From NCBI RefSeq assembly GCF_000281045.1, contig NW_008246089.1:586535-640353 (forward strand): a stretch of 53,819 nt of DNA. The letters are read 5' to 3'. This document shows positions 1 through 8,529 of the stretch, piece by piece. The translations under genes were made by a program, and so were the position numbers. Position 1 is the stretch's first letter. Every line of letters begins with the position of its first letter. The notes beneath the pieces are model-generated. The model did not search any database. It worked only from the letters and a program-made list of their open reading frames with translations, and was not told the origin of the DNA. The DNA comes from Saprolegnia diclina VS20 (taxonomy: Eukaryota; Oomycota; Saprolegniomycetes; Saprolegniales; Saprolegniaceae).

Positions 1-105
1 AAAACGTGGCGCCGCTTCCAGCTTTATGTACCGAAAGGCCACTACGCGGAGATGGACGCGCCGACAAGACGACGACTCAAGCATGCGTATCCGCTTATCG
101 AGTAA
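1..105 (+). CDS. 3' end of a giant two-repeat membrane protein paralog (partial)
   Basis: The first 105 bases read in frame 1 as 34 codons and a TAA stop. The peptide contains KTWRRF, then a HY.EMD segment, then TRRRL.HAYPL.E before the stop. This matches the last residues of the 1799-aa protein encoded on the other strand at 8530-13929, which also ends KTWRRF...HAYPLVE. It is therefore the C-terminus of a second member of that family, transcribed left to right and mostly outside the window. Function is unknown for either copy. The match covers nearly every residue available, so chance is unlikely, but only the tail can be seen. Confidence 0.8.
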   Translation, partial: KTWRRFQLYVPKGHYAEMDAPTRRRLKHAYPLIE

Positions 106-549
106 AAGGCGCTTGATCATAATGATGCGACTGCTCTATTCCTGCGGATCGAGAGAAAAGGTGTACATGGTTGCGATACATTTATACCAGATAATTTTAC
201 AACACTGTTCAACATATAAATCTTCGATTGTTTACATATTTGCATTGTATACCAGTTAGTTATACTTCGTCCCAGCCACAACCTGACTAAGGTCCCTTGC
301 CACACCCACCGCCACGACCAAACGGGCGTCGAAGAAGCGCGCGGTGGTCACCAAAGTTGGCTCGCACCCCTAAGGAGGGTAGGAGGGTAGGAGAGATGGG
401 GCGTCTTGTTGGCATTGAAGGCATCGTGTCCAGCGGCAACACGAAGTACCGCAATCTCGGGCAGCTATACATTGGCAGTGGACGTGCAACAGGAGCAAAT
501 ATGTCTTCGTATAGTATTGGGTAAGGACGTCTAGATGAACTAGGACACG
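106..549. other. Intergenic region, no gene seen
   Basis: This stretch lies between the stop of the partial membrane-protein gene and the stop of the mitochondrial carrier, so the two genes are convergent. The first half is AT-rich. A short purine-rich tract made of GTAGGAGG-like units lies near 375-395. Open frames here are short or shadow the carrier, and show no recognisable protein. It probably holds the two 3' untranslated regions. Confidence 0.6.
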
Positions 550-1469
550 TTACGAGAGGAAGAGCACCGTGTGTTCGTAGACGAAAAAGGTGACGGCGTT
601 GACGGGGAACGCGCGGAGGAGCGTGGTGCCGAGGCCTTTGGTGAACGGCGCGTAGCCTTGCTCTTGGAGAAGCCGCCGGACTTGGTAGCGCATACTCTTC
701 TCCAGCGACGAGGCGTGGCCAGGCAGCGTCTGGATGCAGCTTTTCACCACGTCGATGGGGTACACCAGACCCCACGAAACGACGCCGGCCGCGCCGCCGG
801 CCACGAGCATCGACGCCGTGTCGTCGACGCGCTTCTCGATGAGTGAGCGTTTAAGCGCTTCGTAGACGTAAAAGTAGACACCAAACGAATACGAGTCGCG
901 AAGAACCGTGGGCCAAAACCCGAGAAAGAGCCCGCGGACACCAAAACGACCGTAAATGTGCTGGACGCACTCGATCGGACCGCGAAAACTCGGGGTTTTC
1001 GTAAACCCGTCCTGCGCTTGGAGCTGGCATTTGATCAAATCGGTCGGACACAGTGCGATCGACTGAAGCAGCCCTGCGATACTACCGGCGGTAAACACGG
1101 ACGAGAGGCGGGGCTCGGGCGACGCGACTCCCGCTTCGAGCTGGCGAAGCGCGCTACCGTAGGCACCAAACACGATTGCACTGGTCCAGAGACTGCCAAA
1201 GAGCGGAGACGTCAAGCCTTTGAAGAAGCCGCGGACACCCTCGTGCTGCCACTACCAACATGTTCACGATACGAGCATCCATCCCGAAAATAGGGGTTGG
1301 CTACCGTGTGGCGCGCACAGGCGACCGGGCCCGAGTAAAAGGCGCCGTGGGTCTGCAAACGGACCTTGATCGTATCGAAGGGCTGGCCCACGATGATGCC
1401 ACTGCCGCCGCCGACGCAGCCCGCGGCAAAGTCGATGGCCGCGCTCTTGAACGCGCTGGTGTCCGTCAT
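550..1469 (-). CDS. Mitochondrial carrier family (SLC25) protein
   Basis: Two exons, complement(550..1251, 1305..1469), encode 288 aa. The 53-nt intron (1252-1304) joins ...CARHT to WQHEGVRGFFKG in frame. The protein has the three-fold carrier structure with one PX[DE]XX[KR] motif per repeat: PFDTIK near residue 27, PTDLIK near 125 and PIDVVK near 220. The start is the ATG of MTDTSAF, about 12 residues before the first transmembrane helix, as is usual for the family. Carriers of this kind exchange metabolites across the inner mitochondrial membrane. The GQPFDTIKVRLQT segment is closest to the acylcarnitine/basic amino acid group (SLC25A20/29/45/47/48), but the substrate cannot be read from sequence alone. 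It diverges from the ABCC gene across about 700 bp. Confidence 0.9.
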
Positions 1470-2176
1470 GCGTGCAAGTGCAAACTCGACCGCGATTGGC
1501 CTGGCATCTGGATACAAATCGGTGATTGGCTAATTTAGACAAGCATCTGGGATTGGTCAACAAGGTGGCTGTTCTTGTGGCCACAATCAAGAGACCACAA
1601 ACGACCAGCACGCCGCCGCTGCTTCAGGCATGCACCAGCGAGCGCCCCCTGTCAACTATTACCCGAGGGATCCCTTGGCACGAGTATAGACGACGAGAAT
1701 GCTACAACTACAAATTGGGACTGTTCACATGTCGCTTTCTGGCCGAGCGAACCCAGAGACGAGGAGAGGATGGCGCCAGTTCAAATCCCCCGACCTGCTC
1801 ATCAGAGTCCTAAATTCCTGGCGATGCCAACGAACCCGTGCTAAGATCTTAGCGCCATGTGCGAAGAGCCGTCGTTGCGACTACCGTTGCTCCTGCAAGT
1901 ACTTCCAGCAGTTGAGCACCGCTGGTGTCGTTGTCTTGATTACGCCACGACCGCTGTCGATCCACGAACTGATCGGTCGCCACGTGTTTAAACGCTGTCG
2001 TGTTCGCGTCGATGGATGTTTCACGTCGTTTCACGTGGGGTCGTACGGTTTTTGACCCATTTAGCGCATCACGTCCAAGGCGCAGTCGGATCGAGCATAC
2101 AAATCTAGAGAGTCGTTTCTCGAGCTCGCGAGCAGGCGCCGAATTCGGTTGGCGGTGAACTTCACTTGGCAATTTC
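1470..2176. promoter_or_regulatory. Bidirectional intergenic region between carrier and ABCC genes
   Basis: These 707 bp separate the divergent starts of the carrier (left) and the ABC transporter (right) and must hold both promoters. Two close TTTCACGT repeats lie near 2018-2038, about 140 bp before the ABCC start. I see no conserved protein in its open frames and no RNA gene. A TTCAAATCC string near 1790 resembles a tRNA B box but has no pairing T stem. Confidence 0.5.
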
Positions 2177-5100
2177 ATGGCAATGGCACGCAAGACGGAC
2201 GAGACGCTGCCGCTCCTCGCCAAGGCCGACGGGCTCGGCGACCGCAGCCCCGACGAGATGGGCGGCTGCGCCTCCGGCCTCTTCTTCTCGTGGCTCACGC
2301 CGCTCCTCGACCTCGGGAACCGCCGGCCGCTCGAGTTTGCCGACTTGTACCAGCTGAACCGCAACGACCGCGCTGCTCATATCTCCAAGAGCTTCCAAGC
2401 GCAGTGGAGCCGCGAGCTGCGTCTTCCGACGCCGCGCCTCTGGCGGGCCATGGCGCGCGCCTTTGGCTGGCCCTTTGCGTACGCGGGTTTTCTCAAGCTC
2501 ATCCACGACTCGCTTCAGTTTGTCGGGCCCATGGTCATCAAGCTCATCATCGAGTTCCTCTCGCAGCCGGACGCCGACCTCCGCGTCGGCTTGATCTACG
2601 CGGGCGCGATCTTTGTCTCTGGCGTCATCCAGTCGTTTGCGTTGCGCCAATACTTTTTCTACTGCTTTGAGACCGGTCTCCGCCTTCGGTCGGCGGTCGT
2701 CACGGCCGTGTACCACAAGTCGCTCGTGCTCTCGGCGGCGGCCAAGAGCGCGCGGTCGACGGGCGAGATCACAAACCTCATGAGCATCGACGCGCAGCGC
2801 CTCCAGGAAATCACCAACTACTCGCATGCGATCTGGTACGCCTTCTTCCAGATCGTCGTGTCGTCGTACTTGCTGTACCTCCAACTCGGCGTCGCGTTTG
2901 TCTCGGGCGTCATTGTCATTTTACTCCTGATTCCAGCGACCGCATGCATCTCCAAGATGATGCAAGCGCTCCAGGAGAAGCTCATGGCGGTCAAGGACGA
3001 GCGCGTCAAGGTCACGTACGAGGTCCTCTCGGGCATCAAGGTCATCAAGCTCCAAGCATGGGAAAACAGCTTTACAACCCGCGTCATGGAGTTCCGCACG
3101 AACGAGCTCGCGCGCCTTCGGACGTACTACATTGCCGACGCGTTCTCGGACGTTGTCTACAATGGTGTGCCGTCGCTCGTGACGATCGTCTCGTTCGCGA
3201 CGTACATCTACCTCGGCAACACACTGGACGTGGGCACGGCGCTCACGTCCCTCGCTCTCTTCAACATCCTCCGCTTCCCGCTCTTTATGCTCCCGAACGT
3301 CATCAACTCGCTCGTCGAAGCCCAAGTGTCGTTCAAGCGCCTCACCGCGTTCTTCCTCTTGGAGGAGCGAACGCCCGTGACGACCGGCGACCTCACCGAC
3401 GTTGGCATTGCGCTCCACAACGCGACCTTTACATACGAAGAAGGCGCCGAGGCGACGCCCGCGCTCACCAACGTCTCGCTTTCGTTTGGTTCGAATCAGC
3501 TGGTGGCGGTCGTCGGCGCGGTGGGCTCGGGCAAATCGACGCTTCTCGCGGGTCTTCTGGGTGACGCGACGTGTGCCCACGGCCGCGTGCACCTCAAGGG
3601 CTCGATTGCGTATGTGAGCCAGCAGCCGTTCATCCAGAACGCCACCGTGCGCGACAACATCACGTTTGGCCTTCCGTTCGAACACGCCAAGTACCAAAAG
3701 GCGATTGCTGTGAGTTGCCTCGGTGATGACCTCAAGATCCTTCCCGGTGGCGACATGACGGAGATTGGCGAGAAGGGCATCAACCTCAGCGGCGGCCAGC
3801 GCACGCGCGTCGCGATTGCGCGTGCCGTGTACCAAGACGCCGACATTTACCTCTTGGACGACCCGTTGGCGGCCGTCGACAGCCACGTGGGCTCGGACAT
3901 CTTCAAGCAGTGCTTCCAGACCGCGCTCAAGGGCAAGTTGGTGGTGCTCGTGACGAATGGTCTTCAGTTTCTCAAGGACTGTGACGCGGTCGTCGTCATT
4001 GCGAGCGGCAAGGTCGCCGAGTTTGGCACGTTTGCCGACGTCTCGGCCATTCCAGGCGGCGTGCTCACCACGCTTCTCGAGAGCGTCCAGGAAGCGCCGG
4101 CCGAAGAGACGTACGCGGTGCCTGAGACGGCGGCGACGGACGACGAAGACGTGGCCAATGACGACGACGGCGTCCCGCGGCGTCGTGGGTCGTCAATGCG
4201 CAGCGACACGGACGGCGACAACAAGGATCAAAATGGGGCGCTCATTCTCGACGAAGACCGTGCGACGGGCGACGTGCCGTGGTCGACGTACAAGGTGTGG
4301 ATCCATGCGTGCGGTGGCTTTGGCGTTGCATCGGCGGTTGTCTTCTTCTTCGTCCTCTCGCAGCTCGTCAACCTCGCGTCGACGTTTTGGCTCTCGTACT
4401 GGTCCGGGCAGGCCGGGTCGTCCCAGTCGGACCAAATGTACTACTTTTGGATCTTCACGGCGCTCAACGTGGGCTATACGGCGACGGTGTTTGTGCGCAT
4501 TTTGACGCTGTACCTAGCGGGTCTCCGTGGTTCCAAGGTTCTCTTCCAGCAGCTGCTCACCCAAGTGCTGCGGGCGCCCACGTCCTTCTTTGATACGACA
4601 CCGCTCGGCCGCATCGTCAACCGTCTCTCGAAAGACGTCTATGCGATCGACGAGTCGATTCCGTCGACGTGGGGCATGCTCTTTGGCACGATTTTCTCGG
4701 TGCTCACGACAATTGCGACCGTCGTGTACGTCACGCCGTACTTTACGCTGGTCCTCTTCCCGCTGGGCGCGCTCTACTACGTGTCGCAGCGCTACTTTGT
4801 CAAGACGTCTCGGGAGCTCCAGCGCCTCGACTCGATCTCGCGGTCGCCGGTCTACGCGCTCTTTACCGAGACGCTCGAAGGCATTGCGACCATCCGGGCG
4901 TTTGGCGCCGAGACGCAGTTTGCGGCGCGGAACGAAGACCTCCTCGACCGCAACCAGCGCGCGTACTTTCTGAACTTTTCGGCCAACTGCTGGCTCGCGC
5001 TCCGGCTCGAGTTTGCCGGCACCGTCGTTGCAACGTCGGCGGCCTTGTTAGCTGTGTGCGGGCACCAAGCCGACAACAGCGTGGCCTTTGCGGGCCTCGC

Positions 5101-6019
5101 CGGCGTCTCGCTCTCGTACGCCTTCTCGGTCACGCAGTCGCTCAACTGGTCCGTGCGCATGATCAGCTCGATCCAGACGCAAATGGTGTCGGTCGAGCGC
5201 ATCCACAACTACTGCGTCCTGGACACCGAGGCCGACTTGTATGCGCCGACGACCGTCCAGGCCAAGCTCCAAGCGGCGGCGTGGCCGCAAGACGGCCAAG
5301 TGACATTTCAAGACGTTGATTTGCGCTACCGCCCGGGTCTGCCGCGCGTGCTCCGGAAGCTCAGCTTCCGCATTGGTCGCAACGAAAAGATTGGCATTGT
5401 CGGGCGCACGGGCGCGGGCAAGAGCAGTCTCGTCGTCGCGTTCATGCGCATCGTCGAGCCGTGCGGCGGTCGCATCCTCATCGACGGCGTCGACATTGCC
5501 ACAATCGGTCTCCATGACCTCCGCGAGAAGATTGCAATCATTCCCCAAGACCCGGTGCTCTTCTCGGGCTCGATTCGGTCCAACTTGGACCCGTTCTCGC
5601 GCTACGACGACGCGGCGCTCTGGGTGGCGGTCAAGCGTGCGCACCTCGAGTCGGCGGTCACATCGCTCGACGACAAGGTCGACGAACGCGGCATGAACTT
5701 TAGCGTTGGCGAACGGCAGCTGATTTGCATTGCGCGGGCGCTGCTCAAGAAGTCGAAAGTGATTCTCATGGACGAAGCGACGGCGTCGATCGACGCCAAC
5801 ACGGACCGGCTCATCCAGCAGAGCATCCGCGACGAGTTTGTCGACTGCACGACGCTGACGATCGCCCACCGCATCAACACGATCTTGGACTGCGACCGCA
5901 TTCTGGTCATGGACAAGGGCGGCGCGGCCGAGTTTGACGCGCCGAACGAGCTGCTCAAGAACCCAAAGGGCCTCTTCACCAACCTTGTCGACCACTGGCG
6001 CGACGGCGACGAGTCCTAG
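2177..6019 (+). CDS. ABC transporter, ABCC (MRP) subfamily, full length
   Basis: A single exon encodes a 1280-aa full transporter ordered TMD1-NBD1-TMD2-NBD2. NBD1 has Walker A GAVGSGKST near residue 447, signature LSGGQRTRVAIARA near 537 and Walker B DIYLLDDPLAAVD near 555. NBD2 has GRTGAGKSS near 1076, signature FSVGERQL near 1175 and Walker B VILMDEATASID near 1194. Asp replaces the catalytic Glu after Walker B in NBD1, which is typical of ABCC proteins, whose NBD2 carries the main ATPase site. There is no N-terminal TMD0, so it is of the short ABCC4/5-like type. An acidic, Arg/Ser-containing linker (about 650-710) joins the halves. The family exports organic anions and conjugates across plasma or vacuolar membranes; the substrate is unknown. 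A second in-frame ATG lies two codons downstream. Confidence 0.95.
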   Translation: MAMARKTDETLPLLAKADGLGDRSPDEMGGCASGLFFSWLTPLLDLGNRRPLEFADLYQLNRNDRAAHISKSFQAQWSRELRLPTPRLWRAMARAFGWPFAYAGFLKLIHDSLQFVGPMVIKLIIEFLSQPDADLRVGLIYAGAIFVSGVIQSFALRQYFFYCFETGLRLRSAVVTAVYHKSLVLSAAAKSARSTGEITNLMSIDAQRLQEITNYSHAIWYAFFQIVVSSYLLYLQLGVAFVSGVIVILLLIPATACISKMMQALQEKLMAVKDERVKVTYEVLSGIKVIKLQAWENSFTTRVMEFRTNELARLRTYYIADAFSDVVYNGVPSLVTIVSFATYIYLGNTLDVGTALTSLALFNILRFPLFMLPNVINSLVEAQVSFKRLTAFFLLEERTPVTTGDLTDVGIALHNATFTYEEGAEATPALTNVSLSFGSNQLVAVVGAVGSGKSTLLAGLLGDATCAHGRVHLKGSIAYVSQQPFIQNATVRDNITFGLPFEHAKYQKAIAVSCLGDDLKILPGGDMTEIGEKGINLSGGQRTRVAIARAVYQDADIYLLDDPLAAVDSHVGSDIFKQCFQTALKGKLVVLVTNGLQFLKDCDAVVVIASGKVAEFGTFADVSAIPGGVLTTLLESVQEAPAEETYAVPETAATDDEDVANDDDGVPRRRGSSMRSDTDGDNKDQNGALILDEDRATGDVPWSTYKVWIHACGGFGVASAVVFFFVLSQLVNLASTFWLSYWSGQAGSSQSDQMYYFWIFTALNVGYTATVFVRILTLYLAGLRGSKVLFQQLLTQVLRAPTSFFDTTPLGRIVNRLSKDVYAIDESIPSTWGMLFGTIFSVLTTIATVVYVTPYFTLVLFPLGALYYVSQRYFVKTSRELQRLDSISRSPVYALFTETLEGIATIRAFGAETQFAARNEDLLDRNQRAYFLNFSANCWLALRLEFAGTVVATSAALLAVCGHQADNSVAFAGLAGVSLSYAFSVTQSLNWSVRMISSIQTQMVSVERIHNYCVLDTEADLYAPTTVQAKLQAAAWPQDGQVTFQDVDLRYRPGLPRVLRKLSFRIGRNEKIGIVGRTGAGKSSLVVAFMRIVEPCGGRILIDGVDIATIGLHDLREKIAIIPQDPVLFSGSIRSNLDPFSRYDDAALWVAVKRAHLESAVTSLDDKVDERGMNFSVGERQLICIARALLKKSKVILMDEATASIDANTDRLIQQSIRDEFVDCTTLTIAHRINTILDCDRILVMDKGGAAEFDAPNELLKNPKGLFTNLVDHWRDGDES

Positions 6020-6413
6020 GCGAAGATTCGCCAAGTACATATTGTGCATTCTCTAAAACAGTGTAATGTCAACTCCACGATGACCTCGTCGTATTTGTGT
6101 GAAACACCCCACAACCACCAAAGGGCAGTTCAATATCTAGTTGGTACAGGCTTGCAAACACCCATCAGGACGGGTCCTTCCCACCAAGTGTACCTCCAAA
6201 GTCGGACAGCTCGTACAAATAACTTGCTGTCAAAGGTGTCGGAGTCTGTCACCTGACATAGCTAAGCATTGAGTCAAAGCAGCCACATGTCTTTGTTTCT
6301 CGTAGCGACCCGTGCATTGTTGCGCTTGAACAGTGAGCCGTGAACCACCAGCACGTAAAAGCAAGGATGGGATTTTATAAATTGAGTGGGTTCTAATTTG
6401 TAGTCGGATCTAG
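6020..6413. other. Intergenic region between convergent genes
   Basis: This AT-rich stretch of 394 bp lies between the stops of the ABCC transporter and the DEAD-box helicase. It has no open frame with recognisable similarity and no clear repeat. It most likely holds the two 3' untranslated regions. Confidence 0.6.
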
Positions 6414-8033
6414 TTACTCGTCGTCGCTGTCGCCAAAGGTGATCTTGGTGGCCTTCTTGTTCATGTCGACGTTCTTGGCAAACGCGCCGTAGAGCTTGTG
6501 CTCCTTCTTCTTGACGTGCGTGCCAAACTTGGTGAGCTCTTCCGGCACGGGCGCGTTCGACTCGCGGAGGAGGTTGACGAGTTCGCCGGCCTTGGGCTTG
6601 TCATGGTTGGTGAAGAACGTATGCGAAATGCCCTTCTTGCCGCCGCGGCCCGTACGGCCAATGCGGTGCACGTAGTCTTCGATCGTGAGCGGGAACGAGT
6701 AGTTGAGGACAAACTCGACGTCCGGAATGTCGAGGCCGCGGGCCGCCACGTCCGTCGCGATGAGCAGCGGGATGGTGCCGCTCTTGAACGCCTCGAGGGC
6801 CTCCATGCGCTGGGCCTGGCCCTTGTCGCCGTGGATCGCTGTGCACTTCCAGCCCTTGCGCTGGAGCATCGTCTCGACACGGACAGCCTCCTTCTTATAC
6901 AGGACAAACACCAAGACACGGTTCTTGCGCGACCCGTGGTACTTCTTCAAGAGGCCGTCAAGCTTGGCGTCGCGGCCAAACTCGTCAACGACCTCGACGA
7001 TCTGCGTCACGTTCTCGGACGCCGCAAGGTCGTCCGAACCGATCGTGACCTTGACCGGGTCCTCGAGGAACTCGTGCGCGAGCTTCTGGATCGACTGCGG
7101 CCACGTGGCGCTGAACATGGCGATCTGGCGCTCGGCGTGGCACTCAGCCATGATGAGGCGGATATCCTTCTCGAACCCGTCGTCCAACATGCGGTCGGCT
7201 TCGTCGAGGACAATGTACGAGACGTTGGCGAGCGAGCACGACTTCTCCTGGACGAGATCCTTGAGGCGACCGGGCGTCGCAACGACGACCTGGACGCCAG
7301 CCTTGAGCGCGCGCTTCTGCTCGTGTTTGGGCACACCGCCGTAGAGGCAGAGCGAGTTGATGTTGACCGACTTGCCCGCGACCGCGATGACGTCGGCGCA
7401 CTGCACGGCAAGTTCGCGCGTCGGCGCGACCACAAGCATGATCGGGCCCTTCTTCTTCGGGTTCGTCTTGAGCTGGTCGGTGATGTGGACAAGGCCCGGC
7501 ACCGAGAAGGCGAGCGTCTTGCCCGAACCCGTCTGGGCGATACCAATGATGTCACGGCCAGACGTCAAAATCGGCCAGCACTGCGACTGGATCGGCGTCG
7601 GCTTGGCAAAGTTCTCGCACGACTTGAGCATCGCCTTGGGGAACGGCGCGTCCGCGAACGAGAGGATCGGGCGGTACAAGCAGTGGTTGCCGCTCATCGT
7701 CATGTGGTTCTCCTGGTGGAACGCGTCGACGGCCTCGTTCGAGAGCGCGGCCGTGTTGGGGCTCTCGACGTAGAACGACTTCTTGAACGACTTGTCCGAC
7801 GGCGGCGGCTGCTGGTACGGGCCGTTGGCAAAGTCGGCCTTGGCCTTCTTGGCCGGCGCCTCGGCCTCGTCGTCCGAAGCGACCTTGCGCTTCTTCTCCT
7901 TCTTGGCCTTCTTCTCTTTCTTCTCCTTCTTGGGCGCGACCTCTTCGGCCTCGTCGACCTCGACGGCGGCCTCCTTCTTCTGGCGCTTCGCCTCCTTGCG
8001 GAGCTTCTTGGCCAGCTTCTTGTCGTCGGTCAT
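6414..8033 (-). CDS. DBP3: DEAD-box ATP-dependent RNA helicase, DBP3-like
   Basis: A single exon encodes 539 aa, starting at MTDDKKLAKKLRKEAKR. Residues about 1-75 are a Lys/Glu-rich basic tail, as in yeast Dbp3. The helicase core carries all expected motifs: Q motif (FAKPTPIQSQ), motif I AQTGSGKT, Ia PTREL, Ib TPGRL, II DEAD, III SAT, V ARGLDIP and VI HRIGRTGR. The length is close to yeast Dbp3. Proteins of this group act in the nucleolus in pre-rRNA processing for the large ribosomal subunit. An upstream in-frame ATG would add 19 residues; the later ATG is preferred because the basic tail begins there. Assignment to DBP3 rather than another DDX5-like helicase rests on the tail and the segment before the Q motif. 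Confidence 0.9.
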   Translation of the reverse strand: MTDDKKLAKKLRKEAKRQKKEAAVEVDEAEEVAPKKEKKEKKAKKEKKRKVASDDEAEAPAKKAKADFANGPYQQPPPSDKSFKKSFYVESPNTAALSNEAVDAFHQENHMTMSGNHCLYRPILSFADAPFPKAMLKSCENFAKPTPIQSQCWPILTSGRDIIGIAQTGSGKTLAFSVPGLVHITDQLKTNPKKKGPIMLVVAPTRELAVQCADVIAVAGKSVNINSLCLYGGVPKHEQKRALKAGVQVVVATPGRLKDLVQEKSCSLANVSYIVLDEADRMLDDGFEKDIRLIMAECHAERQIAMFSATWPQSIQKLAHEFLEDPVKVTIGSDDLAASENVTQIVEVVDEFGRDAKLDGLLKKYHGSRKNRVLVFVLYKKEAVRVETMLQRKGWKCTAIHGDKGQAQRMEALEAFKSGTIPLLIATDVAARGLDIPDVEFVLNYSFPLTIEDYVHRIGRTGRGGKKGISHTFFTNHDKPKAGELVNLLRESNAPVPEELTKFGTHVKKKEHKLYGAFAKNVDMNKKATKITFGDSDDE

Positions 8034-8529
8034 CTTGATGTTTTGATAAGTGGGTCCGAGACGAAATTCGGCGCCTTTTTGACCAATCAAAAGCGACCCG
8101 GAGATTCCCCGGAGATGGCACCACTCAATTTGAATGGTTGGCTGGACCCATCCGTATAATATGCATTATCCGGAAATGTCCATGACGTGGCGGTCTGTGC
8201 GAGCACGAAAACAACCGTCGACATGACGCAGACCGGATACGTCCCACCGCGCGTCCGATCATCAAACTGCCGAGACAGGAGGGTTGACCACAGGTGTGCA
8301 CAGCCCGTCATGGGCTTTGGTGCGCGAGACCAATGGGTTTTGTCGATAATAGCAGTAGATAGATAGACCAACAGGACCCAAGATAGTTGGATAGTGGACC
8401 TGTACGATAGCTGGATAGGGCCATATTCATTTGAGGCATCCGTTCATGGGCTGTTATTGTCGTCGTTGGGTAATGTGGTGAGCACACAAGGAAGTAAGAC
8501 CTGTTCTTATGTGCCTTTTCTGGATGGCG
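8034..8529. promoter_or_regulatory. Helicase upstream region with TATCCGGA element
   Basis: This 496-bp stretch is the upstream region of the helicase and the downstream region of the giant membrane protein gene. A TATCCGGA element lies at 8167-8174, about 134 bp before the helicase ATG, with a related ATCCGTATAA just beside it. A run of GATAG/GGATAG units lies near 8355-8420. No coding region is evident. Confidence 0.45.

Noticed and set aside
287-775. 162-codon minus-strand frame at the left end
   Set aside because: It overlaps the mitochondrial carrier in another frame and has only low-complexity Arg/Pro-rich translation.
1741-1810. tRNA-like B box (TTCAAATCC) upstream of the ABCC gene
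   Set aside because: The flanking bases do not form a T stem, and no A box or acceptor stem lies at the right distance.
6498-8159. 553-codon open frame on the plus strand opposite the DEAD-box helicase
   Set aside because: It is exactly antisense to a well-supported gene; high GC at third positions leaves the complementary frame open. The peptide is Arg/Leu/Asp-rich with no motif.
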